DNA of 64,000 bases from the NCBI GenBank assembly GCA_013399855.1, contig VXAY01002246.1:507637-571636 (forward strand), given 5' to 3'. Under the pieces are notes generated by a model that worked only from the letters and a program-made list of their open reading frames with translations, was not told the origin of the DNA and searched no databases. Positions 38,452 to 51,353 of this stretch are shown one piece after another. Every line of letters starts with the position of its first letter. The stretch's first letter is position 1. This DNA is from Oxyruncus cristatus (taxonomy: Eukaryota; Chordata; Aves; Passeriformes; Cotingidae). Position numbers and translations under genes: made by a program.

Positions 38452-39929
38452 CTCAGGGATGGCAGGGATACTGGCAAGGAAGATGAAGATAGGTGGACAC
38501 ATTAGCTCTGCAAAGCCAGGAGAGTTCTGGGGCAGATCTGAGGCCCCCTGGCAGCAGGCAGGGGCTGTTCCTGCTTCCCTCCATGGATGTCCCAGCTGCC
38601 TGGGTGACTGGCATAATGGAGCTGGTATCACCATCCTCAGCCCTCCCTGCTGGGGCATTTCCCTCCCCCCAGACACCTAAAAGCTGGCGAGTCTAGGGTG
38701 GTGGAGCAGGAAAAGTCCTGGCTGCTCTCCAGCCAGGACCAGCCAGCCTAGGCTCCGGCACAGGCACGGGAGTGACAACTCATGGGAGCAGCCGGGGGGC
38801 AGAGGACGAAGGGGTGTTTGTAGGGGGGTGTCAGCTCCCCAACACTTCCTTCCAACAATCTCCTACTTGTGATTGCTGAAGTCCCAGGATCTCCCATCTT
38901 CCCCCACAGCCCCCTTGTTCCTTCTGGCCCTCCTGGGCCACCCCTGACCCACCCTGAGGTGCCCTGGGAGATGGGTAGACCTTCCTCAACTCGGGGGTTG
39001 CTGTGGCTTCCTCTGGTACTGGAGTAGCAACCCTAATCCCGGGCAGCCTGTGCTCCTCCTGCCACCACAGCCTGTCTTCTAAATTTGTGGGTTTCAGGAG
39101 GCTTTTTTAAGGTGTTTGTTTTATTAAGGTATTTATACTATTGTGTTTTAAGAAGTTAAGGTGTTTGTTTTCTACAAGTAACCTGGCATGCTCATGCATG
39201 AAAAATGGAGAGACAGACACATTTTGGGGGCTTTTATGGCCAGTTTAGGCAGGTACTGCAGAGCCTCTGTGTTAACCAAGTCAGGATGAAGCTGCCATAA
39301 GTTTTCCAAATGCTCCCTAATGTGGTAAGACTGACTTAATATCTCTGCTGGCTCTGATTCTCATTGTCATCCTCATCTCTGACTGAAGAACACTGCAATA
39401 CTAGATTATATTTTATTAATCGCAAGAGAAAATCCCCCTAATGTTAACACGATCCAGAGGGTGCAATAACAAACACCCTCACAGCTGCAATGGCCTGTGG
39501 AAGTACAGAGCCATGGGGGCTTTGGTGGTGGGTCAGGGGCATCTGTGACCATTTCCCCTTTCCTCTCTGTTCCCTCTTCCTGCTGGAACGGCTCGAAAAG
39601 AGCCACCGAGGAAAGTGGAGGAGATTGCTGGGAAGCAGGTTCCTGCACGGATGAGAGATCCGGGGACAAAGGAGATCTGGGGACGAAGGAGGTCCGGAGG
39701 GACAGCAGAGTGGTGCTAGTCCTGGAACATCGCACTGGCACTGAGGGAGCTCTGCCCAGGGAGCAGACGCAGGGACCCCGGTTTGTCTGCACGGCACAGA
39801 GCACTCCAGTGCCCCAGGTGTGTGCTCGGAGTCCCCCAGATGTGCGCTCAGACCACAAGGTTACTAACGCCAGAGGGGGCTCAGGGGGTTCCTAATCTCC
39901 CCCGGCTCCAAGTGGGGCCGGCTGTGGGC

Positions 39930-40520
39930 TCAAACCACTTTGCCCACGGTAGGGTCCCACTGGGTCTTGACCGCCGAGGGCAGGTACAGTCACACCCAGC
40001 CCCGCACACAGACACCCCCGCGCGGGTGGGCGCGGACACTCCCCCCTCACACTCCCGCACACGGACACCCACACAGCCCCGCGCACACGGCCCCCCCGCA
40101 CACGAACACGNACAGGCACCGAACACCGACACGGGCAGCAGCGCCGGCACAGGGCACAGGGCAGCGGCACCGACAGCCGCTGCGGGCGGTAGGTAGCGGG
40201 CCGGGGGTGGGGGGCGCTCCCACCATCACCACCGCAGCCGGGGGCGGCGGCGGGAGCGGGACCGGGATGGCCCCGGGGTGGAGGGGCGCGGGGAGGCACC
40301 TGCCTGACAGGGGTGGGGAAGAACCGACGCCCGGGTCTCCCCGGGCTCGAGGGGTCCCCCAGAGAAGGGGCCGTGGGGAGCTCTCGGACAGGGGGCTGCA
40401 CCGCTGGCGCCTTTGGTGGGGCCGGGAGCGATGCCCCGGTGCAAGCACTGACCGCAGGTCCGGGGGCTACAGGACATCCACGGAGGGCACGTGGGTGTGG
40501 GGAAGGGCTGGGCGGCTTGT
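39930..40520 (+). promoter_or_regulatory. ANKRD34C: CpG island and probable ANKRD34C promoter / 5' non-coding exon
   Basis: A CpG-rich stretch begins with a CACAC/CGCACACGG-rich low-complexity run (about 39985-40135, with a single unresolved N at 40111) and continues to about 40520. It is the only CpG island upstream of ANKRD34C. A GCG|GTAGGT sequence near 40188 is a possible donor for a 5' non-coding exon joining the acceptor at 41080-41081. The exact exon is not established. Confidence 0.55.
40111..40111. other. Single unresolved base (N)
   Basis: One N in the CA/CG-rich low-complexity stretch of the ANKRD34C CpG island. It may mark a collapsed or joined repeat. Confidence 0.95.
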
Positions 40521-40985
40521 GCCCACTCCGGGGGGATTCTGGGGGCACCGACTGCCCAGGACTCCAGGAACGGCCTCAGAAGTGGGACAGGGAGCAGAGG
40601 GAAGAAGGAGCAGAGATTGGGGGGCAGCAGGAGGAAGAAGTCAGGGGCAGCAGGAGCGAGAAGTCAGGGGCAGCAGGAGTGGGGGCCATTGAGAGCAGGG
40701 GGTGGAAGCAGCAGGGGGCAGTGGGGGCAGTAGAGGCAGGGTGCAGTAGAAACACAGTAGACAGCATGACTGTGGCTGCTTCTCCTTCCCTCCAGCAGAG
40801 GGGAAGCAGAGACCCCAGCTCCAGCCCAAGAAGCCATGTGGAATGCTCATGCTGTCTCCAGTGGGCTTCATGCTGCGGCCCCCCAGACATAGCAGGCCAG
40901 TGGAGACCATCAAGAGCTCTCTGATCTCTTTGGGAAACCAGTGCATCTGAGCAGCTGTCTGCAGAAGGTGGGTGGATGTGGCTAG

Positions 40986-42668
<1,683 letters not shown>

Positions 42669-43611
42669 CTGTGTCACCATATTCTTCCCAAAGCCATGCT
42701 GTCCCTGCAGAAACAGAACAGTCCCACATGGAGTGGTCACTGGCTCCGGGGACACACTGGTGGCCGCGGGGGTCAGACCTCAGCCCAGGGGCTGAATCAG
42801 GAATGACCGCCTGGGAGGCCAATCCCAGACCGTCCGAGATCGCCAGGCTCCGTGCCAAGGATCCCGCCTGCAGTTTCCTTATTCCTCACTAGTTACAATC
42901 TACTTTTCGTCCCTCCCGCTCGTTCTTACACCAAATTCCCCCCGGAGCCCCCAGCAGTGATCCTTGGGGCCGAGCGTTCATGAACACCTTCCAGGAGGGG
43001 AAGGGGCTCAGTGCTGCGGGAGCTGGAGAAGCGGGAACACTCCCCTCAGCAACGGACCGTGTCGGTGCCCTCCCCGAGCGGGAGAGGGAGACAGTCCTCC
43101 ACCTCCCAGCTTCCCGAGAGCTTCGAGCTCCGTCAGCTGAGCTCACCCGGCACCGCGGTTCTGCATCGCTTGTCTCGTCTCTGAAGCGCCTGAGGTTCAG
43201 GGCGTTCATTCCCCACCACTCCGAATAGCTCTAAGCGCTAAATCCCCGGGCAGGATTAAGGTCCCAGCCTGGCTGCGTGGGATGCCTCTGCCGGCGGCGG
43301 GGAAGTCGGGATGACAAGTAACCGAGGGATGGCACGGGCTGACCCAAGGGGTTCATCCACCGGGAAAGTCGCAGGCACCGCGCCACAGCCAGGACCCCGC
43401 TCTGCTGCCCACCCTGCGCAGGGAGCACTCCTCACCCCACGCCTCATCCCACGCTCCGTGTGCCGTGGGCCGGCCGTTGGCCGTGGCTGCTGACAGATTC
43501 CATGATTCCATTAATGCATTTATTTACAGGAGTCCGTGTGTGTAGGGGTGCAGGGGCAGGTGCCGGAGTAACGCCGTGTCCCTGCGGGGACTTTTTCACG
43601 ACCGCTGCGTC
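42669..43611 (+). other. ANKRD34C: Probable ANKRD34C 3' UTR
   Basis: No frame with family resemblance here. The first canonical AATAAA after the ANKRD34C stop is at 43612, so the 3' UTR may span this 950-base stretch, stopping about 300 bases short of the TMED3 start codon. Confidence 0.45.
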
Positions 43612-43617
43612 AATAAA
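43612..43617 (+). terminator. ANKRD34C: Poly(A) signal AATAAA, probably ANKRD34C
   Basis: Canonical AATAAA in the same strand, downstream of ANKRD34C and upstream of the TMED3 promoter. Confidence 0.5.
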
Positions 43618-43789
43618 GCTTTCGCCGTCGGACGGAGAGACTCATGGCGCGGGGATCCGGCACCGGGGGGTCCCCGGGAGTGCCGAGGGGATCCCCGGGG
43701 GATTCCCGGAGCGCCCGGCACAGGACGCCGGGTGGTTCCCAGGGTGGCTTGGCGCCCGGGGGAGTTGCGGGGCGCCGGTGGGTGCCCGG

Positions 43790-43914
43790 CCCGGTGCCGG
43801 AGGTGCCGCCCCCGCCCCGCCCCGCCCCGCCCGCAGCGGAAGCGCCACGTCAGGGGGCGGGCGCGGGTGGCGGTGGCGGTGGCCGTGGCCGTGGCAGTGG
43901 CCGTGTGGGTCGCG
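43790..43914 (+). promoter_or_regulatory. TMED3: TMED3 proximal promoter with GC boxes and a UPRE-like site
   Basis: Tandem CCCCGCCC GC boxes (43810-43832) lie just upstream of the start codon in a TATA-less CpG island. CCACGTCA at 43845-43852 is the complement of TGACGTGG, the unfolded-protein-response element bound by ATF6/XBP1. A role in ER-stress induction of this secretory-pathway gene is inference. Confidence 0.5.
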
Positions 43915-45830
43915 ATGGCGGGCGCGGTGCGTGCACTGTGCCTGGCCTCGCTCCTGGGCGCTCTGGGGGCCGGCGGGACGGAGCTGACGCTGGAGCTGCC
44001 CGACAGCGACCGGCGCTGCTTCCACCAGGAGCTGGAGAGCGGCATCAAGTTCACCCTCGACTACCAGGTACTGCCCTGACTGTGCCCCGCTGATACCCCC
44101 TTGCCGCGTACCTGCCTCTGCCTGCTTGCAGCCCTGCATGCGCCCTGCAGGCCGGTCCTGCCCATGCCCCTGCCAGCACCTCCCTGCCCATCTCTGCCTG
44201 CATCCCCCTTGTGCCCCATCCCGGTGCCCCTGCCTTTGTCTTGTCGATGCCAATGCCCCTGCCTGTGCCCCCTTGCCCGTGCCCTCCTGCCCATACCCCT
44301 GCCCACGTGTGTGCCTATTGCCTCTGCCCATGCCCCTGCCAGCACCTCCCTGCCCATCTCTGCCTGCATCCCCCTTGTGCCCCATCCCGGTGCCCCTGCC
44401 TTTGTCTTGTCGATGCCAATGCCCCTGCCTGTGCCCCCTTGCCCGTGCCCTCCTGCCCATACCCCTGCCCACGTGTGTGCCTATTGCCTCTGCCCATGCC
44501 CCTGCCCACGCCCCTGCCCATACCCCTGCCCCGAGCCCTGCAAAGCCTCATGCAGGGCTGCAGTTCCCCGCTCCCGTGCATACCCCAGTTACCCTCATGC
44601 TGCACCAGAAGCTGTTCCTAGCCCCAGCCCTGCGACCAGCAGTGTCCACCTGGGAGTCAGGACTGGGATGTGCCCACAGCAGCCGTGGGAGCCCCTGACC
44701 TTGGCCCTGGGGGCTGTCCCTGTATTCAGCCACCCTACCTGAGCTGCTGGCACCGGGAGGCACAGCTTCCCCAGGGCTCCCCTGGCCTGGGCCCCATCCC
44801 ATGGGCATGGTGCCCGCTGGCCTCTCAAACAGCTGTGGGGCGGGGCAGGGGTGGGGGGCCATCGTCACGTCACTGGGCAGGTACCACCTATGTCTCCCCG
44901 TGCAGGTGATCAGTGGGGGACACTATGATGTAGACTGCTATGTGGAGGACCCCAACGGCAAGACCATCTACCAGGAGACCAAGAAGCAGTATGACAGCTT
45001 CCCACACCGCACGGAAGTTAAGGGTGTCTACACCTTCTGCTTCAGCAATGAGTTTTCCACCTTCTCACACAAAATCGTCTACTTCGACTTCCAGGTGGGC
45101 GACGAGCCGCCCATCCTGCCCGACATGAACAACCGCGTCACTGCCCTGACGCAGGTAGGTCCCGGGAGGGAGGGATGGAAAAAAGGTCCTGCTGCAGCCC
45201 TCAAACGGCCTCACAGAATGGCAGTTGGAGGCTCATCCCCCTTCCGCTTCACCAGATGCAGAAGCACCAACCACCAACCAACAGCCTCACCACATCCTCT
45301 GACCAGGTCAGGGGTGCTCTGCTGGGTCTGGGCTCCCCCAGCTGCAGCACCCGGTGTCCATCCTGCAAGAGGGAGTTGCATTAGCCATTCCATCCCTGGG
45401 TGTGAGCCCCTGGGCTGGGCACCCTGGTGCCCCGGCGGGGCTCTTGGCTCTGCCTCAGTGCAGAACCACTCAGGGTGGGGTCCAGTGGGGAACTGACACC
45501 ACAGGCACTGCTGTCCTGCTCTTGGGACTCTGTCCTGCTCCCTCAGCTGCGCCGTGTCAGGAGTAATGGGGCACCTTTGTCCTTGTCCCCCAGATGGAAT
45601 CTGCCTGCGTCACCATCCATGAGATGCTGAACTCGGTGATCGACTCCCAGACCCATTACCGGCTGCGGGAGGCGCAGGACCGGAGCAGAGCCGAGGAGCT
45701 CAATGGCCGTGTCTCATACTGGTCGGTGGGGGAAACCCTCATCCTCTTTGTGGTCAGCATCGGACAGGTGATGATGCTCAAGAGCTTCTTCACCGAGAAG
45801 AGACCCAGCAGTGGGGGGACCAGCACCTAG
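43915..45830 (+). CDS. TMED3: TMED3, p24-family cargo receptor of the early secretory pathway, complete, 3 exons
   Basis: Coding exons are 43915-44067, 44906-45154 and 45594-45830, all joining in phase 0 with GT/AG ends, for 212 residues (human about 217). Residues 1-20 or so form a signal peptide ([18 protein letters not shown]). The lumenal GOLD domain follows, with its cysteine pair in RRCFH and TFCFSNEF and the conserved [15 protein letters not shown] segment. Then come a coiled-coil stretch around the [20 protein letters not shown] region, one membrane span ([14 protein letters not shown]) and a short cytosolic tail [16 protein letters not shown], whose FF pair is the COPII-binding signal of p24 proteins. 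TMED3 works in p24 complexes that sort cargo between ER and Golgi. Intron 1 contains a perfect 166-bp tandem duplication. Confidence 0.96.
44161..44520. repeat. Perfect 166-bp tandem duplication in TMED3 intron 1
   Basis: Bases 44161-44326 and 44327-44492 appear identical by eye, and a third copy starts at 44493 before diverging into CCCTGCCCACGCC-type sequence. Internally each unit is made of smaller CCCCTGCC-rich subrepeats. The lack of divergence implies recent duplication or an assembly effect. Confidence 0.93.
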
Positions 45831-47769
45831 AGCCAATGTGTCTGTACCCGAGCAGAGTGGGGAGAGGGACAGCAGCAGCCCTGGGGTCGCAGTTTCCCTA
45901 CGATCTGTGCCGGAGGCGGGAGCAGGGGGTGACGTGATGCTGCTGAGCCGGGTGGACTGGGTGTACGTGGACACCCAAGTACAAGCATCCCCCCGCATCG
46001 CCTCCCACTCGCCATCGCCCCCCACTCGCCATCGCCCACCTTGCTGCCCCGTCCCCTCACCTGGCCACCCTGTCCTCACTCTCTGGCTCCGCTGGGAAGC
46101 AGGTGGGTGCCCTGGACCAGTATAAGCACTGACACTGGGGGACCCTCAGAGCCTGACATGACTGCAATGGCCACGAGCTGCTTCTTGGAGCCCTGTGTGG
46201 CCAGCGAGGGGACGGGGCAGCTCTGGCCCACCTGGTGCCCACCCAGTGCCATTGGCCTGAGGAGAGCTGCCCATGGGCTGGGGGTCTCTGCACCCCGATT
46301 GTCCCAGGGTGGGCAGGGCACTCGCAGCAGCAGAGCCACAGCAGCAGCAGCATCCCATGAGGGGAGGTTTTTTGCTGGGTGGTCCTGTGGCTCTAACATC
46401 ACCTCCCATCTCAGGCCAGCAGTGTTTGGTTTGCCCCTACCAGGTGGTATTTTCATACTCACATGAGTCTATGCCTGAGACTCAGCCTCCCGTGCACCCC
46501 CCCACCCTGCAGATATGTGCCAAGGAAGCCACATCCCTGCCCTGGCAGCATTGAGTACCCCCACACTCTTGGGACTGCAGCCCCCGATACCCTGGAGCCC
46601 CACAAAATGGACACCCCCAGGAGAGCCCTGGAGTGAGCCTCCTGTGCAAGACCCCTGGTCTGTGCAAGACCCCTGGTGGCCTCCAGCCCTCAAGCAGGCG
46701 TGGGATCCCTCCCCAGAGCTGGAGCAACTCCACTGGCTTTTGCCACTTCCAAATAAATCCCTGCAAGCATGGCTGGCACTACTGTTATTGGGCACCGCTC
46801 CTGCCTGCCCTGTGTCTGCACCAGCCAAGCCTGCTCCTGGCACAGGAGCTGGAGTAGAGAGATCCCTCGACAGGAGCAGCCCCCCAAGTGCTGCCCCAGC
46901 ATGAGGCCACCCTGTCAGTGGTTTGGAATTGTGTCCCACTGGGCAGTGGGGACCGAGGGGCTGAGGGAGCCCAGTGCGCCACTGCAACAGAGTGGGGACC
47001 CCAAGGCAGAGCCACCTCTGTGGTTCCTTCCTCAAGGCCAGGGGGATGCCAGGGCAGTTTTCGTGGTCTGTCCCTCACGTAGGCATCGCTCCTGGTGCCA
47101 TGGGAAGGGCTCAGCTCAGGAGGCAGGAAAGAGTAAGGGGCCCAGGCACCCACAGCTCCCTCCCACCCCTGCGGGCCCCAGGAGCTGTGCCACCTCCACC
47201 GTCAGCACTGGCCTTGGGACAGCTGCTGCAGGCAGGAGCATCAGCCCTGTGTGCCTCCCAACGGCCTTGGACAGGAGCCAGGAGCTCCTGTTTGGAGCAG
47301 AGCCAATGGCAGCAGCACTCCGAGACTGCCACCAGCTCGGTGTCACTGGCAAGGACCAGGCCCCCCACCCACCAGGACTGAGAGCCCTGCAGGGAGCAAC
47401 AGGGAGGGCAGTCCCCAGGATAGCCTGCGGGTGTTCTTGGATCTGCCCCTTCCTGGGGACCCTTGGGCCCTCCTTGGCGAGGTCAGGGGCAGCTGTGACC
47501 CCCGTGGGACAAGGCTTTGGAACGCCCAGCTCAGCTCCCGGACAAGGAACACAGGAAGGACATGAGGTGGCCGTAGGATACTTTGTTGCTGTGCAGGGCA
47601 CAGAGAGGGGAGAGGGGATGGGGAGCACCCCCGCCAGCCTTGAGCCCACAGAGATGCTTTGGGATGCAGGAAGAAAGTGGCAGCGACCCCATCCGTGCTG
47701 GATCTGTGCTGGCCTAGCCATCCTGCTGCTGGACCCCCCGCCCTGAGCACCCCAGGGGTTGTGTCGGTC
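45831..47769. other. TMED3 3' UTR and TMED3-GNRHR intergenic space
   Basis: About 920 bases of TMED3 3' UTR up to the AATAAA at 46752, then GC-rich sequence up to the GNRHR stop codon. Frames of up to 325 codons are present but show no domain. No AATAAA or ATTAAA was found on the minus strand for GNRHR. Confidence 0.6.
46752..46757 (+). terminator. TMED3: Poly(A) signal AATAAA for TMED3
   Basis: Canonical AATAAA (CCAAATAAATCC), 922 bases after the TMED3 stop codon and the first on this strand. Confidence 0.65.
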
Positions 47770-49528
47770 TCACAGGGAGCTGCTGTGGCAGGTGGCATCC
47801 CCGGCAGCCCCCCGGGACCCCCGCGCCCCGGGGAGTCCCCGCTTGGGCGGCAAGGAGGAGGCTGAGCAGCGGAAGGAGCCGGTGGCTGGAGAGGGGGGCT
47901 GGGTTGGGGGGCTGCGCCCACAGGGGCAGCCCCAGCCTCCCCGGAGGGGGATGGTGAAGAGCCCGTAGGTGATGGGGTCCAGGCACGCGTTGAAGAGGCC
48001 GAAGATGAAGAGGATGTGTGTGAGGGCAGACGAGACCCTTTTCTCCACAGCGTGGGGACAGAACCAGTGCCAGAGCCCCAGCAGGTAGTAGGGTGTCCAG
48101 CAGAGGATGAAGGAGGAGACGATGACCAGGCTCATACGCAGCATCCGCAGCCGAGCCCGTGGGATGTTGTTCCTGGAGCACCGCAGTGATGCATCTCGTG
48201 AGGAGACTGGGGGGGCACAGCCTGTGAGGGGGAAATGTGGCTGGGACAGGGACCTCATACCCTGGGAGAGGGTGGGAGGATCCTTACAGAGCCCCAGCCA
48301 ATGCTTCTTCAGGCGTGGGGCCACATCCTGTGGTGCCCAGAACTCACAAAGGCTGGAGCCCATCCGGCGGGAGATCTCCAGCAGGATGCTAATGTAGCAG
48401 CAGACCATGATGAGCAGCGGCAGCAGGAAGAGGCAGGTGAAGCCCACCATGTTGTAGAGGGTCTCGTGCCAGGGCTGGGGGAAGCTGCCACGTGTGGTGC
48501 ACTGGGTGAAGTTGTGTGGGGGGCGCAGGGTCACTGTGCGGAACAGGAACAGCTGGAGATGGAGAGGTGGGATGGGGATGATGGGGATCTGCACCTCCCC
48601 AAGGAAGGGAGGGCACCAGAGGCCAAGGCAGGGACCTCGAGAGCCTGAGGGACAGACCCGGCCTGCCTGGTGGGACCCACCATCGCCCCTGCGCTGGCTC
48701 TGCTCCCCACTGCTGGTGTTCGAGAGGGCAGAGCTGGGGAGTCACTGCCACAGCCCCTCTGTCGACACCCCTCCATCCCCATCGCACGGAGCTCTCCAAC
48801 CCCTCTCCATCCCCTTCCCACAGGCCTCTCCAGCCCCTCTCTATCTCCGTCCTGCAGGTCACGCAGTGGCACCGAGGCACTGACCCTGGCTGGTGTCACC
48901 AGACTCTGGGAGGCAGCACAGGGGCTGGGGACTGCAGGGTCGGTACCTGTGGCAGCGCCAGCCCCGCGCTGAGGATCCAGGCGACGTGCAGCATGGTGCG
49001 GTTGCGGGCGCGGGCGCGGGCAGTGGCCAGCGGGCGCAGGATGGCGGCCTGCCGGTCCAGGCTGATGACCACGGTGACGAAGGCGGAGGCGTACATGGCC
49101 AGCAGCCGCAGGTACATGAGCAGGCGGCAGGCCAGGTCGCCCGCCCGCCACTGCAGCGTGATGTTCCAGATGGCGTCCAGCGGCATCACCGCCACCGTCA
49201 CCAGCAGGTCGGCAGCAGCCAGGTGCTGCAGCAGCAGGCGGATGTGGGGGCGCCGGCTGCCCCCCCGGCCCCCCGCCACCCGCAGCACGGCCAGGTTGCA
49301 GCCGGCCGAGACAGCAAAGAGGGCGAAGGTGACGGCCACGCGCACCTGGGCGGCGGGGGAGAAGGTGGGCAGGCGCAGGGGCTCCTCGCCGTTCTCGACC
49401 GGGGGGCTCCAGGCACAGCCCCGCTCGGAGGGCACGGTGCTGGGGGTCTCTGTGCTGGCGTTTCCTACGGTGGAGTCTGGGTCTGCGTGGCCCCTTCCTG
49501 CCACAACAGCAAAGGCGGAGTGGCAGCC
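47770..49528 (-). CDS. GNRHR: Gonadotropin-releasing hormone receptor, non-mammalian type; 5' end not located
   Basis: A Gq-coupled rhodopsin-class receptor for GnRH, expected on pituitary gonadotropes. Exons on the minus strand are 49528-48947 (N terminus, TM1-4), 48552-48348 (ECL2, TM5) and 48206-47770 (TM6, TM7, tail); phases agree. Diagnostic pieces are LPTFSPAAQVRVAVTF before TM1, MPLDAIWNITLQW, VISLDRQ, FTQCTTRGSFPQPWHE, NNIPRARLRMLRM, CWTPYYLLGLW and FNACLDPITYG. Cysteines in DLACRL and FTQCT form the conserved disulfide. TM2 has Asp in AAADLL and TM7 has Asp in CLDP: the Asp/Asp pair of non-mammalian receptors, where human GNRHR has Asn/Asp. A cytosolic tail of about 58 residues, absent from mammalian type I receptors, ends SSSL, a possible class I PDZ ligand. 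No in-frame ATG precedes TM2 and a TGA lies just upstream, so the start must be in an unlocated 5' exon. Paralogue type (I or III) is uncertain. Confidence 0.9.
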
Positions 49529-51181
49529 CTGAGGTAGGAGCTCCAAGGGGACAGGCCACACTCAGCATATGGGGTCCCATCCCCCAGAGCCCCTGGACAA
49601 AGGGCCACAGTGCCCGCACCACATTCCTGAGCCCAGCTCCATGCGTTCCATCTCTAGCTGCTCACTGCATCCTGCTGCTCCTCCGGAGGCCCCCCACACC
49701 TCCAGAGTACAGAGATCTCTGGCAGCAAGCAGGGCAGAGGGAGGCAGCCACATCTGACCCCAACACACCTCCCACCCCGGGCCATTCCCGTTGTTCCAGT
49801 CCCCTGCCCAGAGTACGGTCCTGCCTGGGATGAAGAACCCTCCGGGCCCCATGCTGACCGCTGAAGGACCAGACATGCCACTCCCCACACCTCACCTCCA
49901 TCTGGGGTGTCCTGTCCAGCATCCCCCAGCCAGGCCATGGCAGGGCTGGTGCTCATGCTCTGCCGGGGCTCCGTGCCGAAGGCTCCCACATCTGCCCTGG
50001 GGCCCAAGGGGGAGCAGGGTGGGGACCAGAGCAGGTACTGGGGCAGGAACTGCCGAGCACTGACGCCTGCAGCTACTGCCGCAGGTGCCGTGAGGTGGGT
50101 GCCCTTGGCAGCTCGGAATGGTCCTTGACGTAGCCGGCAGCTTGGAACAGCACGGTCCTTCCCCTGCCTCCCACGGTACAAGGACGTGTAAGTGTGCACA
50201 GTGCTCACACACAGGGACGGACAGCAGGACATGCCCCTCATCTGTGGGAGGGAGACCCCCAGCCCAAGGGGGGACCTGCTCCAGACCCCAGTCTGAGGGG
50301 TGCTGCCAGTGCCCCCCAGGTCTGGCACTGCTGCTGCCGGGGCTGGGCATCGGGGTGCACAAGGGCTCCTCATGTTGAGGTGCAGCATTTGGGGGTGGCC
50401 CAGGGGCCCAGACACCCACAGGTCCCTCCTCCCAGCCCTGCCACTGCCAGCTGCTCCCCCCGACTATGGCTATCCCTATGCCTGGAGCGTGTCCCAGGGT
50501 CCCTTCAGCCCTGGCTGGAGCACGTTGTGGCGGGGATATGCAGCCTGGGAGAGGGGAGGGGCCTGCTTTGCACCTCAAAGGCTTGCCCCCGCACCCCCCT
50601 CCCCTCAGCAAAGGTATTTAACTTCATTATCGAGTCCTTTCACACTCTGTGGGGCTCATTAATACTCCGTCCCCCACCCCGGACCCCGGCCTGGGGGGAG
50701 AGGCCCCCCCGACACATTAGCACCCAGCTGCCAGATCCCACCACTCTCCTGCTAATGGGGATCCCAGACCTCGAGTGGCCATGAAGGGGCTGGGGACAGA
50801 GGGGCCCTGTTACAGCCCCCCACATTCCCCTCCCGGTTGGGTCTCCAGCCCATGGGCCCAGGCCCAACCTCACACCAAGCTGGACCCCAAATCCCCCCAT
50901 TTTACTCTGCAATGGAGGGCTCCCACAGGCCCAGAACCACCAGGTGGGAGGGCTGGATCTGGAGGGTGTTGGGGACCCTCACCCCTCCCTGGCCAGGGGT
51001 CAGACCCCACGGCAAGGTGGGTCTGTCTTGAAAGCCCCTCCAATTGCTCTCCCAGATGGTGCCTGGCTGCCCCACAGCCACCAGCCCTGCAGCCCAGTGA
51101 GGGCACCCTGGCACACCAAAGCCCATCCCGTACCCAGCTCCAGGGAACATCCACACGGACACACGGGTAGGGCACAAAGGT
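49529..51181. other. GNRHR upstream region and MESP 3' flank
   Basis: The missing GNRHR 5' exon should lie here. Read on the minus strand, 50605-50700 is an AT-richer island in GC-rich DNA with ATTAATGAG, ACTCGATAATGAAG and TTAAATA (TATA-like) motifs, a plausible promoter or enhancer. I could not identify an exon with ATG and donor in a compatible phase with confidence. Confidence 0.4.
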
Positions 51182-51187
51182 TTTATT
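51182..51187 (-). terminator. Poly(A) signal for the minus-strand MESP gene
   Basis: TTTATT on the plus strand, read as AATAAA on the minus strand, 167 bases beyond the stop codon. Confidence 0.7.
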
Positions 51188-51353
51188 CACATCCAGCCGT
51201 GGCTGCCTGGTGCGTCCAGCACAGCTCCGGGCTCCAGTGCGGGCAGCTCGTCCCCGCAGCTGCCTGTGGGGTCACAGGTGTCCTCCAAGCTGCCGGTGTC
51301 CGGATGGGCATTGTGGGGCAGTGAGTGCTCCATCCTCGGGGGCACATCCTAGG

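Larger units (their letters stand above)
30309..39900. other. Intergenic interval between miR-184 and ANKRD34C
   Basis: No protein-coding gene is supported. The stretch holds two CR1 fragments, minisatellites near 36.3 and 36.7 kb, an AT-rich island at 32690-32830, another at 34600-34760, and a T-rich stretch at 39105-39180 in which AAGGTGTTTGTTT occurs twice, 49 bases apart. Open frames here are uninterrupted mainly because of the repeats or the GC content. Confidence 0.6.

Noticed and set aside
38995..39033. GGGTTGCT...AGCAACCC inverted repeat as a transposon end
   Set aside because: Only 8-base arms with a 23-base loop, no target-site duplication or element body visible.
48221..48348. Longer GNRHR splice form using the GTAAGG donor at 48287 and the acceptor at 48221
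   Set aside because: Phase-compatible, but it would insert about 25 extra residues into intracellular loop 3. The GTGAGT donor after 48348 with the acceptor at 48206 gives a loop (SSRDASLRCSRNNIPRAR) that fits the family better.
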